In this document: piece after piece, positions 1 through 8,428 of the stretch
Layout: the number at the start of each line of letters is the position of its first letter
Numbering within the stretch: the stretch's first letter is position 1
Source: Deinococcus deserti VCD115
Lineage (GTDB): Bacteria; Deinococcota; Deinococci; Deinococcales; Deinococcaceae
Length of the DNA: 64,000 nucleotides
Reading direction: 5' to 3'
Assembly (NCBI RefSeq): GCF_000020685.1
Contig: NC_012526.1
Location: 1,280,001 to 1,344,000 of the forward strand
Position numbers and translations under genes: made by a program
Notes under the pieces: model-generated
The model's database searches: none
What the model saw: only the letters and a program-made list of their open reading frames with translations
Told to the model about the DNA's origin: nothing

Positions 1-274
1 TGATGCCGTCGGACACCGTGATGGTGCCGTAGATCTGGGGCATGCCGCCCCCTTCATGAATAGCTCCGGTGATGTGGTCTGCTAGCTCTCCCAGGCCGTT
101 GTTACACGGCGTGATGTTGCTCTGGGCGTGCGCCACGCCAATAATCGGCTTTTCGAAATCACCATCCTGGAAGCCCACAGCGCGCAGCATCGCGCGGTTT
201 GGGGCACGCTCGTCGCCTTGCGTGATGTGGTGACTGTTCCAGTTCAGCTTGCGCTTCTGTGCCGTGTCGGTCAT
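1..274 (-). CDS. ilvD: Dihydroxy-acid dehydratase, N-terminal part (runs off the window)
   Basis: The first 91 codons of an IlvD protein are visible; the rest lies beyond position 1. IlvD dehydrates 2,3-dihydroxy-acids in branched-chain amino acid synthesis and carries an Fe-S cluster. The N-terminus reads [18 protein letters not shown], followed by the family's conserved [20 protein letters not shown] stretch; the Cys of the TPCN motif is an expected cluster ligand. The start is the ATG at 274. It lies downstream of a strong hairpin that ends the upstream parvulin gene, so it probably has its own promoter in the short gap. Confidence 0.92.
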   Translation of the reverse strand, partial: MTDTAQKRKLNWNSHHITQGDERAPNRAMLRAVGFQDGDFEKPIIGVAHAQSNITPCNNGLGELADHITGAIHEGGGMPQIYGTITVSDGI

Positions 275-341
275 GCCTCACCCTACGCCCTGAGCGTGTG
301 GCAACTGGTCCAGAAGCACAGACAGGTGCGCATCAGAACAA

Positions 342-371
342 CAGGGACTCCCCTTTTTGGGGGAGTCCCTG
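342..371 (-). terminator. Intrinsic terminator of the parvulin gene
   Basis: A perfect 12-bp stem (342-353 with 360-371, arm CAGGGACTCCCC) closes a six-base loop 18 bases past the stop of the peptidylprolyl isomerase gene. There is no long T-run after it on the minus strand, so termination strength is inferred from the stem. Confidence 0.75.
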
Positions 372-388
372 ACCAACGCCGCGTGAAC

Positions 389-1426
389 TTATTTGGGGGC
401 AGGCGCGGCTGTAACCTTCACCACATCGGGGAAGGACTCGGTTTTCATCTTGGCAATCTGAGAATTGAGGTATTTCTGCGCAGCTTCCCGGGTCAGCTGT
501 TCACGAATGACAGGCGCAGCTTCGGCCAGTGGAACCATTCCGGCTTCGGTGCGCTTGGACACCAGCACGACGTGCCATCCGAACTCGGACTGGACGATCT
601 GGGGGGTGTTCAGCGGGCCGGTGAAGCTGGCCTTGTCGAAGGTGGCAACCATGTCGCCTTCTCCGAAGCAGCCCAGGTCGCCGCCCTGCGCAGCACTTCC
701 AGGATCCTGGCTCTTGCTGGTAGCAATTTTGGCAAAGTCTCCGCCGGCCTGCAGCTCTTTGACCACGGCCTGGGCTTCAGCCTGAGATTTGACCAGAATA
801 TGCCGGGCACACGCTTCACGCTGACGCATAAACGAAGTGCGGTTGAGGTTGTAGTTGCCTGCCACCACAGCGTCTCCGAACTTGAAGCGGCTCTGGATGG
901 ACCGGAGGTAGGTGCCGACGATCAGCTGCCGCTCGAGATCGGCACGCAGGTCTGCTTCGCTGGCATACCCGGTGCCACTCAGGGCATCGGCAAATTCGGC
1001 GTCACTTTCAAAATCGGCGCGAGCATCGGCCACCTGCTTGTCTATCTCGGCGGCGTCGGCCTTGACGCTGCCGCGGGCCAGCTGGTAAACAGCGCGGTCA
1101 CGCAGATACTGCTTGAGAAATTCGCCGCGGGCGTCGTTGAATTCTGCCATGTAGCTTTCTTCGAACGGTACGCCCTGAGAATTCAGCACCCGGGCCACGG
1201 CCTGCCGGAAGGCACGGTTGAATTCGGCCAGGGTGATGACCTCCTGGCCGATCCGTCCCACGACGGCGCTGTCCTGCGCCGCGGATGTCTGAGCCGGCGC
1301 GGTCTGCGCAGGAGCAGGCGTCGCAGGTGTGGTGCTTGGAGGCGTGGTCGTTTGGGCCAGGGCGCCGCCTCCAAGCAGCGCCAGCGTGATCAGGAGTTGT
1401 TTCACGCCTCCCACTTTAGCGCGCAC
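389..1426 (-). CDS. Secreted peptidylprolyl isomerase, SurA/PrsA type (parvulin)
   Basis: An extracytoplasmic folding chaperone. An N-terminal signal segment ends at ALAQ, followed by a Thr/Pro/Ala-rich linker, a helical SurA-N-like region (about 55-190) and a parvulin domain at about 208-300 that begins ARHILVKS and contains GGDLGCFG and SEFGWHVVLV. The family isomerises X-Pro bonds in exported proteins. The start is uncertain: GTG codons at 1426, 1414 and 1405 are in frame. The one at 1405 gives the most typical signal peptide (VKQLLITLALLGG), but its GGGAGG lies only one base away. Transcribed alone, between a divergent FemX-like gene and ilvD. Confidence 0.85.
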   Translation of the reverse strand: MRAKVGGVKQLLITLALLGGGALAQTTTPPSTTPATPAPAQTAPAQTSAAQDSAVVGRIGQEVITLAEFNRAFRQAVARVLNSQGVPFEESYMAEFNDARGEFLKQYLRDRAVYQLARGSVKADAAEIDKQVADARADFESDAEFADALSGTGYASEADLRADLERQLIVGTYLRSIQSRFKFGDAVVAGNYNLNRTSFMRQREACARHILVKSQAEAQAVVKELQAGGDFAKIATSKSQDPGSAAQGGDLGCFGEGDMVATFDKASFTGPLNTPQIVQSEFGWHVVLVSKRTEAGMVPLAEAAPVIREQLTREAAQKYLNSQIAKMKTESFPDVVKVTAAPAPK

Positions 1427-1527
1427 ATTTCAGCCCTCACTGTGTAGCAGGTGAAGGCAGGGAAAGAACAGTGGGTCAACCACGTCGTCCCGCTTCATGT
1501 CGAAGGCGGTCCGGGAACAGGGGCTGA

Positions 1528-1533
1528 TACAAT
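1528..1533 (+). promoter_or_regulatory. -10 element for a leaderless FemX-like mRNA
   Basis: TACAAT ends 7 bases before the GTG at 1541. No Shine-Dalgarno sequence is present, so transcription probably starts at the start codon. Confidence 0.65.
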
Positions 1534-1540
1534 CCGCCCC

Positions 1541-2608
1541 GTGCGCCTGACCCTGCAAGAAACGACCGACCCGCGTGTCTACGACGATGCGGTGAGCCGC
1601 CTGCCCATTACCAGTGCCCTGCAGGGCTGGGGCTACGGCGAGGCAAGGCGCGCCCTCGGGCAGACTCCGGTACGGTACCTGATCACCCGGGACGGCCAGA
1701 CGGTCGGTGCTGTGCAGCTGATCCGCAAACGGCTGGTCCCTGGCTTTTCTACGCTGTACGCCCCACGCGGCCCCGCTCTGGAAAGTCTGGACCTTCTGCC
1801 GGCCGTTGCTGACGCAGTGAAGAAAATTGCCCGGCCGACGGACGCCCTATTGAAGATCGAGCCCCCGGTGCCTCTGCCTGCCAACGACGACAGCCGCGCC
1901 ATTCCTGAAAGTTACGGACCGTTTCAGCGTGCGGCCACCGAGCAGCCGGAGCACACCATCGTGGCGGACCTGCGTCAGAACGAAGACGAGCTGTTCGCAG
2001 GGCTGCACAGCATGGCCCGGCGTAACGTTCGCACCGCTCAGAAGCTTGGAGTCGTTGCAGGGCGCGACGACGACTTTGAGGCCTTCTGGGAGATTTTTAC
2101 GGCTACCAACGAGCGGGCCAAGCTGGGGGCCTTCCCGCGCAAGTACTACGAGACCATGCTGCGTGAAGGCAACGCCCACGGAGGTGAGGCGTATCTGGTG
2201 CTGGCGCGGTCACAGGGCAAGGCTCTGGCAGGCGGATTTTTCCTGGCGATGGGCAAGGGGACCTATTACCTGTTTGGGGGCAGCGTCCGTGACGACCGGG
2301 TGGATGATGCCGGTCAGCCGTTCAAGGACGCCAAGGCTCCCGACGCCTTCTACTGGAACGCCATGCTTGACGCGAAACGACGTGGTTACGAACTGTTCGA
2401 TTTCTGGGGCATCCCACGCGAGCTTGACGAGAGCAAACACAGCTTCGGCGTCTTCAAGATGAAGCTCAAATTCAGCGAGCAGCGGGTCTGGTATCCGGCT
2501 TATGACCTGAACCTCAACCCGGCCGCGCCGGTCATCGTCAAGGCCCTGCGCTGGCGCAAGACCCAGAACAACCTTCGTAAGCGCGGCAGCGCCGAAGACG
2601 TGCTGTAA
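1541..2608 (+). CDS. FemX/FemAB-like aminoacyltransferase (GNAT fold)
   Basis: A 355-residue protein resembling the FemABX peptidyltransferases, which add amino acids from aminoacyl-tRNA to the peptidoglycan interpeptide bridge. Visible family features are an N-terminal half with GWGYGEARRALG, a mid-protein block ELFAGLHSMARRNVRTAQKLGV, and a C-terminal YYLFGG...YWNAMLDAKRRGYELFDFWG that matches the conserved acceptor/donor core. I chose the GTG at 1541 rather than the upstream in-frame ATG at 1451 because a TACAAT box lies 7 bases before it and homologues start near RLTLQE. The exact bridge residue added cannot be read from sequence. Confidence 0.85.
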   Translation: MRLTLQETTDPRVYDDAVSRLPITSALQGWGYGEARRALGQTPVRYLITRDGQTVGAVQLIRKRLVPGFSTLYAPRGPALESLDLLPAVADAVKKIARPTDALLKIEPPVPLPANDDSRAIPESYGPFQRAATEQPEHTIVADLRQNEDELFAGLHSMARRNVRTAQKLGVVAGRDDDFEAFWEIFTATNERAKLGAFPRKYYETMLREGNAHGGEAYLVLARSQGKALAGGFFLAMGKGTYYLFGGSVRDDRVDDAGQPFKDAKAPDAFYWNAMLDAKRRGYELFDFWGIPRELDESKHSFGVFKMKLKFSEQRVWYPAYDLNLNPAAPVIVKALRWRKTQNNLRKRGSAEDVL

Positions 2609-2680
2609 CACGCGACGCCAGCATCTGAGCGGCGGCAGAGTGCCTGACCACCTTGATGCTCCGGGCTGCCGCAGTAGCGT

Positions 2681-2702
2681 AGGCTGGTTCAGGAGCCTTT
2701 TT
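2681..2702 (+). terminator. Short hairpin with T5, end of the FemX-like unit
   Basis: AGGCT (2681-2685) pairs with AGCCT (2694-2698) and is followed by TTTTT. The stem is only 5 bp. A second dyad, TCACTCA with TGAGTGA, lies just downstream at about 2732-2757. Confidence 0.45.
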
Positions 2703-2831
2703 GTGTGCTCTGCCGGGGGCTGCCTTTACCCGTCACTCAGCCGGAAGGCGTGAGTGAGGCGTTAGTCATCAGCGCCTAACGTGGAGGCAGCTCTGTTCCG
2801 GCACCAGCCCCAATTCTTCCGCGAGGACACC

Positions 2832-3722
2832 ATGAAAAAAGCGCTGTTGACCTTTTGTCTGCTCCTGGGTACAACCGCAGCCCAGCAGGGCCCGGCCACC
2901 ACGTCCACCCTGACGGGTATTCGCCTGACTCCTGGGGCCATCCGGGTAACCGACGCGGGCGCGACACGCGAACTGGGGCAGTATCTGAACACGCTGGCCA
3001 AAGATCAGGGGAGTGGCTGCCAGACCAGCGAGTACCTGGTATGGGACGATCCTGACCTGGCCGAGCAGATCAGCGACGATCTGGCCTCGGCGTTCCAGGC
3101 CCGCAAGCTGGTGTTCAAGACCCTCAGCGAGGAAGAGGAGGAGGAGGCCTATTCGCTTTCATTCCTGCTGACCCAGTCGCCAAATCGTTTTGTCGGCATG
3201 CTGTTCATGGACTCCGAGAGTGTGGTACTGGGTTGGTGTCATCTGAAAGCGGCGGCCCAACAGGCTGCGCCAGCGGCACCAGCTGTTCCCGCAACTCAAC
3301 CCAGGCCAGCGGCACCCACCAGTGCTTCCCAGCAGGCAGGTCAGCAGTCCGGGAGCGCGCCCAGGCCCGGACATTACCGCGGGGAACTGGTGGGAGATTT
3401 CAAAGGCAACGCCATCAGCTTTCAGGTGGCGGCCGACGGCAAGATCATCAGCAACGTGCAGATGACTGGTTACTGGCGGTGCAGTGATTCGCTGAGCAAC
3501 ACCACCTATAAGACCAATCCCAGGCTGGTCAGTACCTATGGAGCCATGCCAGGAACCGTGCCTGTAAAGGGAGGCCTCTTTTCCGCCGAGGCCAAGCAGC
3601 CTTATCTACTCTGGGATGTCAGTGGACGATTTGTGTCGCCGACTACCGCGCAGGGCACGTTCATGGTTCAGTCAAACGACTGTACGTCCTACAAGCTCAC
3701 CTTCACCGCGACCCGTCAGTAG
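2832..3722 (+). CDS. Secreted protein of unknown function
   Basis: A 296-residue protein, not recognised. It starts MKKALLTFCLLLGTTAAQQ, a clear signal peptide, at the ATG at 2832 with GCGAGGA just upstream. A first domain (about 20-140) contains an acidic run of Glu (EEEEEEA) and one Cys pair candidate. A linker rich in Ala, Pro, Gln and Ser (about 142-180) leads to a second domain that begins GHYRGELVGDFKGNAISFQVAADG and includes GYWRCSDS and SNDCTSYKL, possibly disulfide-linked. This layout resembles Deinococcus secreted proteins with a C-terminal beta domain. Convergent with trmD. Confidence 0.75.
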   Translation: MKKALLTFCLLLGTTAAQQGPATTSTLTGIRLTPGAIRVTDAGATRELGQYLNTLAKDQGSGCQTSEYLVWDDPDLAEQISDDLASAFQARKLVFKTLSEEEEEEAYSLSFLLTQSPNRFVGMLFMDSESVVLGWCHLKAAAQQAAPAAPAVPATQPRPAAPTSASQQAGQQSGSAPRPGHYRGELVGDFKGNAISFQVAADGKIISNVQMTGYWRCSDSLSNTTYKTNPRLVSTYGAMPGTVPVKGGLFSAEAKQPYLLWDVSGRFVSPTTAQGTFMVQSNDCTSYKLTFTATRQ

Positions 3723-3733
3723 GCTTCGGCTGA

Positions 3734-3751
3734 GGCGCAGCGCCCTGCGCC
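3734..3751. terminator. Small hairpin between convergent genes
   Basis: GGCGCA (3734-3739) pairs with TGCGCC (3746-3751) in the 82-base gap between the secreted protein and trmD. There is no T-run; a weak candidate. Confidence 0.35.
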
Positions 3752-3804
3752 ACTGTTGTCTCCGTCGGGAAGGCGGCATGCTTGCGTCTTGCTGTGGGTA
3801 CATT

Positions 3805-4611
3805 TCAGGATGCTGACTCGGTTGTTTCCGGACGCCGTTTGCGATGGCGTTTGACAGGAGCGGGTGGCGCTCCCCAGACGTCGAGCTCTTCCTGGCTTAC
3901 CCCAAGTTCCAGCAGCGTCGCCGTGTCCTGCGGCGTGAGGCCGGCATCTGGCAGCAGGTCGGGGCGCCGTCTCCAGGTCCGCTCCAGAGCCTGCGCCCGG
4001 CGCCAGGCTGCGACTGCTGCATGATTGCCGCCCTTCAGGACCTCTGGAACCGGCTGACCCTGCCACTCGGCAGGGCGGGTGTATTCCGGATAGTCCAGCA
4101 GCCCGCTGCTGAAGCTGTCGGCCTGATGAGATTCCGGATCGCCCAGTACTCCAGGCACCAGCCGCGCGACTGCCTCAAGCACGCAGGCGGCGGCCGCTTC
4201 GCCACCCATCATCACAAAGTCGCCGATGCTCAGTTCGCGGGTCACCAGGCCTTCGACCCGGGCATCAAAGCCCTCGTAGCGGCCGCACAGGAATGCCAGA
4301 TGCTGGCGACCAGCCAGTTCTTCGGCCACCTGCTGGGTGAAGCGCTCGCCCGCCGGCGTAAACAGAATGACCTCGTCGGCAGGAGGCAGGCTGTGCAGGG
4401 CACGCTCAGCCACATCCACACGGATCACCATGCCCGCGCCGCCACCGTAAGGTGTGTCGTCAACCTTCAGATGTCTGTTCTGCGCAAAGTCACGCATATT
4501 TACCAGATTGACGTCCACCAGCCCCCGCTCCCGCGCCTTGCCAACAATGGCTTCGGCAGCGAATGGAGCCAGGAGCTCGGGGAAGAGAGTAAGAAACGAA
4601 AACGTCAGCAT
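3805..4611 (-). CDS. trmD: tRNA (guanine-37-N1)-methyltransferase
   Basis: SPOUT-class enzyme that methylates G37 next to the anticodon with SAM and prevents +1 frameshifting. The 268-residue protein has the family blocks: N-terminal [33 protein letters not shown] and the knotted-site [14 protein letters not shown]. The C-terminal helical region [18 protein letters not shown] is normal for TrmD. It follows rimM by 6 bases on the same strand, the classic rpsP-rimM-trmD neighbourhood. The ATG at 4611 matches the usual N-terminus. Confidence 0.97.
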   Translation of the reverse strand: MLTFSFLTLFPELLAPFAAEAIVGKARERGLVDVNLVNMRDFAQNRHLKVDDTPYGGGAGMVIRVDVAERALHSLPPADEVILFTPAGERFTQQVAEELAGRQHLAFLCGRYEGFDARVEGLVTRELSIGDFVMMGGEAAAACVLEAVARLVPGVLGDPESHQADSFSSGLLDYPEYTRPAEWQGQPVPEVLKGGNHAAVAAWRRAQALERTWRRRPDLLPDAGLTPQDTATLLELGVSQEELDVWGAPPAPVKRHRKRRPETTESAS

Positions 4612-4617
4612 CAGGGC

Positions 4618-5202
4618 CTATTTCTCAAGGTCTTTGGGGTTTCCCTGGTTCGCGGCGTCATCGTCACTCTCTGCTTCCTCGTCATCACCCAACAGCCCGG
4701 CCGGAGTTTCGGCTGTCAGGGTCAGCGAGACCGGCTGGCGACCTTCCAGATTCACCTGCACGTACGGCGCCTGAAGAGGCACAAACGAGTCGCCCCCCTC
4801 ATGCCGGACCACCAGCAGATCCTGATGCCCCGAATCCTCCACGTCCACGACTTCGCCCAGTGGCGTGCCTGATTCATCACGCACCGGCAGGCCACGCAGC
4901 TCGTGGTAGTAATAGACGCCCTCCTCGGGGGCTGGCAGGTCGCTGTCGGCGGCATACACATTGAGGCCGCGCAGGGTCTCGGCCCCTTCCCGCGACGTGA
5001 TGCCTGCCAGATGCAGCGCGACCCCCGGAACCAGCGGCTCGGCCCGGCGGACGCGCAGCCAGCCCCTGTCTTCAACATAGACGCGCGGCAGCTTCAGCAC
5101 CTGTTCTGGACTCCCCAGCACATACAGCTTGATGCCTCCCTGCACGCCGTGCGGACCCAGGAAATGCCCCACGCGGGTGTGGTCGACTCCGGGCCCGCTC
5201 AC
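4618..5202 (-). CDS. rimM: Ribosome maturation factor RimM
   Basis: A 194-residue 30S assembly factor that binds S19. The N-terminal RimM domain begins DHTRVGHFLGPHGVQGGIKLYVL, and the PRC-barrel half includes GVYYYHELRGLPVRDESG and VPLQAPYVQVNL. A Glu/Asp-rich tail of about 25 residues extends past the usual end. The GTG start overlaps the khpA stop (GTGA), so translation is coupled to khpA. trmD follows after 6 bases. Confidence 0.95.
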   Translation of the reverse strand: MSGPGVDHTRVGHFLGPHGVQGGIKLYVLGSPEQVLKLPRVYVEDRGWLRVRRAEPLVPGVALHLAGITSREGAETLRGLNVYAADSDLPAPEEGVYYYHELRGLPVRDESGTPLGEVVDVEDSGHQDLLVVRHEGGDSFVPLQAPYVQVNLEGRQPVSLTLTAETPAGLLGDDEEAESDDDAANQGNPKDLEK

Positions 5203-5438
5203 GCTTTGCGCGGTGCGTCCAGGTCGACGTTAACGCGCTCGCGGGGGTCGCTCGCCGCGCGGACCAGCGTACGGATAGCCTGGATCACGCGGCCCTGACG
5301 GCCAATGAGCCGCCCTTCCTCGCCCGGGGCCACGCGCACCAGCACCGTCGGCCCACGCCTGGAAACGCGCACGAGCGACGGCTGGTCCACCACGCTCTGC
5401 GACAGAAACAGGGTCAGGTCCACAGGATCACTCTTCAT
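5199..5438 (-). CDS. khpA: KH-domain RNA-binding protein KhpA
   Basis: A 79-residue single KH domain with the diagnostic loop GRLIGRQGRVIQAIR. KhpA/YlqC proteins bind RNA and usually sit between rpsP and rimM, as here. I place the start at the ATG at 5438 (MKSDPVDLTLFLSQ) rather than at 5447: a TAGAAT -10 box lies 7 bases before 5438 and overlaps the upstream ATG, which would make the mRNA leaderless. Its stop overlaps the rimM GTG. Confidence 0.92.
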   Translation of the reverse strand: MKSDPVDLTLFLSQSVVDQPSLVRVSRRGPTVLVRVAPGEEGRLIGRQGRVIQAIRTLVRAASDPRERVNVDLDAPRKA

Positions 5439-5445
5439 GGGGCAC

Positions 5446-5451
5446 ATTCTA
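5446..5451 (-). promoter_or_regulatory. -10 element for leaderless khpA-rimM-trmD mRNA
   Basis: TAGAAT on the minus strand, 7 bases upstream of the ATG at 5438. It gives the khpA-rimM-trmD string a start of its own after the rpsP terminator. Confidence 0.6.
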
Positions 5452-5502
5452 GAGTACGCTGGCGCCTTCCCGGGTTATTTGAACGTGCTGGGGCATGAGA
5501 AA

Positions 5503-5520
5503 GGGCCCCCGAAGGGGCCC
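5503..5520 (-). terminator. Terminator or attenuator after rpsP
   Basis: A 7-bp all-GC stem (GGGCCCC 5503-5509 with GGGGCCC 5514-5520) with a CGAA loop, followed on the minus strand by TTTCTC. It separates rpsP from khpA-rimM-trmD. Confidence 0.75.
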
Positions 5521-5543
5521 CGTTCAGACTGAAGGGAAAACGC

Positions 5544-5792
5544 TCAGGCGACCTTGACGCCCTGCGCCTTGAGCAGGCGGCGGGCAGTCTGGGTGGGCTG
5601 GGCGCCCTGGGCGAGCCAGTAAGCGGCGCGCTCGGTGTTGACCTTCAGGTAGGTCTCGGTGGTCTTGCGTGGGTCGTAGTGACCCAGGTTTTCGATGTAT
5701 CCACCGTCACGGGGACGACGGGCATCGGTCACCACAATGCGGTAGTGGGGGTTATGGGTGGAACCAAAGCGGGAAAGGCGAATCTTAACCAT
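5544..5792 (-). CDS. rpsP: 30S ribosomal protein S16
   Basis: 82 residues, full length for bacterial S16. It starts [25 protein letters not shown] and contains the conserved [13 protein letters not shown] and [19 protein letters not shown]. It assembles early on the 5' domain of 16S rRNA. Unlike the genes after it, it has a real leader: a TACCCT box lies at 5819-5824 on the minus strand, about 26 bases upstream of the ATG, with AGAGG between. This fits a highly expressed ribosomal gene. Confidence 0.97.
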   Translation of the reverse strand: MVKIRLSRFGSTHNPHYRIVVTDARRPRDGGYIENLGHYDPRKTTETYLKVNTERAAYWLAQGAQPTQTARRLLKAQGVKVA

Positions 5793-5818
5793 GTCAAAGA
5801 ACCTCTGGGGTGGTGGTG

Positions 5819-5824
5819 AGGGTA
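5819..5824 (-). promoter_or_regulatory. Probable -10 element of rpsP
   Basis: TACCCT on the minus strand, 26 bases before the rpsP ATG, leaving room for a short leader with AGAGG. Confidence 0.45.
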
Positions 5825-5927
5825 AAGCTCCCGCTTAGGATCACGGGGTCATGCGCCCGTCAGCAGCCAACCGGAAAGCGCACCGCAAAAGAGTATCAGA
5901 CCTTTCGGCCCAGGAGCAAGCCTGCCG

Positions 5928-7568
5928 CTAGAACCCGGGAGCGACAGGCTGCCGGGTTGCGCCCTGGACCCGGTTAAGCTGAAACGCCATCCGGCCAGGG
6001 CCAAACACCGGGCTTCCCCCAACCCGTCCCAGCGGCGTTCCCTGCGCCACCCGCTGCCCAGCACGTACCTGGGGGTCCTGCAGTCCCAGATACACCGTGA
6101 CCGCGCTGGAGTGCTCGACCAGCACCACCCAGCCCAGACTGGCGTAATAGGTGGCGGCCAGGACGTCTCCTGCCTGTGACGCCACTGCCTGGGCGTCCTC
6201 GGGACCCTGCAGCACCGTCCACTGCGCTCCGTTGGTCCCGTACGGACTGCTGACCTGCCCGGAGCTGATCGGGAACCCCTGGGGACCCGTCTGCACCGGA
6301 AGCGGCGCCAGGGCTGCTTCGACCCGGGTCTGTTCCTGCTCGACCTGCTGGCGGCGCGCCTCCAGGGCAGCCTGCTCCTGCTGGATCTGCTGCTGACGGG
6401 CCCGCTGTGCCGCGGCCTGGGCGGCCCGCTGCTGCTCCGATCTCTCCGCAGCCTGGCGCTGGGCCTCTTGCTGCTCGGCCCGCCGCCGCGCAGCTTCCTG
6501 AGCCTGCCGCTGTGCCGCCGCCTGAGCCTGCCGCTGCGCGGTGGCCTGCGCCTGCCGCTTTGCAGCTTCTTCAGCCTCGCGTTGCGCGGCCAGCTGCCGG
6601 GCACGTTCCTCAGCCTCCCGGCGGGCCTGTTCCTGACGGGCACGTTCCTGAGCCACTCTCAACTGTTCGAGCCTGATGGCTTCCAGCCGGGCGCGCTCCT
6701 GGGCCTCGCGGATACGGCGCTGCTCTTCTTCGCGCCGGCGGCGTTCTTCTTCCAGACGCCGGCGACGTTCCTCTTCCAGGCGGCTGCGCTCGGCAACCAC
6801 CTGACCGACAAGCTGATCGATGCTCCGGGCTGTCAGGGCCTGCTCCGCCTGGGTCTGGGCCGCCAGGGTCCGCTGTCCCTGTTCCGAAGCGCGCAATGTA
6901 GTCAGCAGCTGAGTCTGCTCCTGTCGCCGGGTCTGCAACTGCGCCAATGCTGTGCGGCGCTGATTCTGTACCTCGCGCAGCGCCCGGGCGTTGCTCTCCT
7001 GCTGCGCCTGCTGGGTCTGCAGTTCCCGAACTTCTCCACGCAGCGTCTCGATGATGCGGGTATTGTGCTGTCCCGCCATATTTGAGTACTGCAGCCGGAT
7101 CAACAGGTCCGAGAGGCTGGAGGCCTGCGACAGGAGCTGAAGGTAACGCCCACTGCGTTCGCGGTACAGCGCGTTGAGAATCTGTCTGACGTCGTTCTGC
7201 AGCCGCGTGACCCGCACCTCAGTCACCTGACGCCGGGCCGTGGTGTCGCTCAGGGCCTGCTCGGCCAGGGCTGTGCGGGCATTGAGCGTGGCAACATCGT
7301 TTTCCAGGTTGGTGATGCTGCCGGCCAGGGCGTCCAGACGCGCCAGCGTTTCCTTCTGCTGGCTGCTGAGGTTGGCGATGCGGCTGCGCAGCTTCTGCAG
7401 CTCACGGGCCTGCTCGGCACTCTGGGCCCGCTGCTGTTGCAATTCACTCTGCAGCTGCTCCAGGCGCTGGCTGGTGGTCTGGGCTGCAGCCCCAAGCAGC
7501 AGGGTGCCCAGCAGCAGACCTAGCACCGGCCGGCGCCCCAGCAGCGCCGGGCGACGGGTCGGGGTCAC
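5928..7568 (-). CDS. EnvC-like coiled-coil protein with degenerate LytM (M23) domain
   Basis: 546 residues. A signal segment (LLGLLLGTLLLGAAAQ) is followed by a long Gln/Arg/Glu-rich coiled coil (about 30-410) and a C-terminal M23-like domain (about 430-546) starting ISSGQVSSPYGT. In active LytM enzymes the zinc ligands are an H-x3-D motif and an H-x-H motif. Here the first motif is lost (GTNGAQWTVLQ) and the second reads YLGLQ. The domain therefore looks catalytically dead, as in E. coli EnvC, which activates amidases. The stop/start overlap with ftsX (ATGA) and the ftsE-ftsX-envC order support a role as the periplasmic arm of FtsEX in septal wall cleavage. Confidence 0.85.
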   Translation of the reverse strand: MTPTRRPALLGRRPVLGLLLGTLLLGAAAQTTSQRLEQLQSELQQQRAQSAEQARELQKLRSRIANLSSQQKETLARLDALAGSITNLENDVATLNARTALAEQALSDTTARRQVTEVRVTRLQNDVRQILNALYRERSGRYLQLLSQASSLSDLLIRLQYSNMAGQHNTRIIETLRGEVRELQTQQAQQESNARALREVQNQRRTALAQLQTRRQEQTQLLTTLRASEQGQRTLAAQTQAEQALTARSIDQLVGQVVAERSRLEEERRRRLEEERRRREEEQRRIREAQERARLEAIRLEQLRVAQERARQEQARREAEERARQLAAQREAEEAAKRQAQATAQRQAQAAAQRQAQEAARRRAEQQEAQRQAAERSEQQRAAQAAAQRARQQQIQQEQAALEARRQQVEQEQTRVEAALAPLPVQTGPQGFPISSGQVSSPYGTNGAQWTVLQGPEDAQAVASQAGDVLAATYYASLGWVVLVEHSSAVTVYLGLQDPQVRAGQRVAQGTPLGRVGGSPVFGPGRMAFQLNRVQGATRQPVAPGF

Positions 7569-8428
7569 TCCAGCTCCTGCAGGTAGCGGCGCGTGGCAAA
7601 CAGGCTGCCTAGCAGGCCGATCATGATGCCCAGCACAGCCACACCTGAGAGCAGTGGCAGCAGCGTGGCGCTGTCGGTGACGACCGGGAAGACAGGAGCC
7701 AGTTCCTGCACGCGGCGGGCCAGCGTCAGGTATGCGGGGGTCAGCACCGCAAGGGCAAGGGTGGCGGCCAGCACCCCCACCAGCAGGCCCTCAATCACAT
7801 GTGGAAGGCGGATAAAACCGCGCGTCGCGCCCAGCAGCCGCATCACACTGATCTCGTTACGCCGGGCGTACATGGCCACCCTTACGGCATTCAAAATGTT
7901 GAACAGGGTGCCCAGCAACAGCAGGCCGACCAGCGCGTAGCCCGCTCCACGCACGGCGGTCAGGGTCTTGACGGTGGGGTCCACATAGCCGGCTCCATAC
8001 TCCACGTCCTGAACCCCGGGCAGGGTCGAGGCGGCCGCAGCCACTGCGCGCGAGTCTTCTACGCGGTTGACCAGCATGCGCAGCGTGTCCGGGAAGGGGT
8101 TGCCCACCAGCGCCGCAGCGTCCCGGGTATAAGGAGAGTCGCGGGTCATCTCTTCCAGCACCATCTCGCTGGTGACCAGCCGGGCCTCACGCACCTGTGG
8201 CAGGGCGCGCATGCGTGAAAGCAGATCGGTGTCGTTGGCGTCGGGTTTCAGAAAAGCCGCGACCTCCACCTGGGACTCGAGCTGCTGCAGGGTGCGGTTG
8301 ACATTCAGCGTCAGCAGCAGCACGAACCCCAGCATCAGCAGCGTCAGGGTCATGGTGACCAGCGTGGACAGGGTGGCGGTCAGGTTGCCGCGCATCGCCA
8401 GCAGCGCCTGTCGGAAGTGGTACATCAC
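7565..8428 (-). CDS. ftsX: Cell division protein FtsX
   Basis: A 287-residue membrane partner of FtsE. It has an N-terminal membrane segment (about 20-42: LSTLVTMTLTLLMLGFVLLLTL), an extracytoplasmic domain (about 43-165) and three C-terminal segments (about 168-190, 220-240, 262-280). The motif LNAVRVAMYARRNEISVMRLLGATRGFIRLPHVIEG is the classic FtsX cytoplasmic loop. It does not transport; it couples FtsE ATP hydrolysis to the periplasmic hydrolase activator. Overlaps ftsE and the EnvC-like gene by four bases each. Confidence 0.95.
   Translation of the reverse strand: MMYHFRQALLAMRGNLTATLSTLVTMTLTLLMLGFVLLLTLNVNRTLQQLESQVEVAAFLKPDANDTDLLSRMRALPQVREARLVTSEMVLEEMTRDSPYTRDAAALVGNPFPDTLRMLVNRVEDSRAVAAAASTLPGVQDVEYGAGYVDPTVKTLTAVRGAGYALVGLLLLGTLFNILNAVRVAMYARRNEISVMRLLGATRGFIRLPHVIEGLLVGVLAATLALAVLTPAYLTLARRVQELAPVFPVVTDSATLLPLLSGVAVLGIMIGLLGSLFATRRYLQELE

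Noticed and set aside
128..1447. A 439-codon open frame on the plus strand
   Set aside because: Antisense to the parvulin gene and runs across its terminator.
3844..4872. A 342-codon open frame on the plus strand
   Set aside because: Antisense to trmD and rimM; no protein-like pattern.
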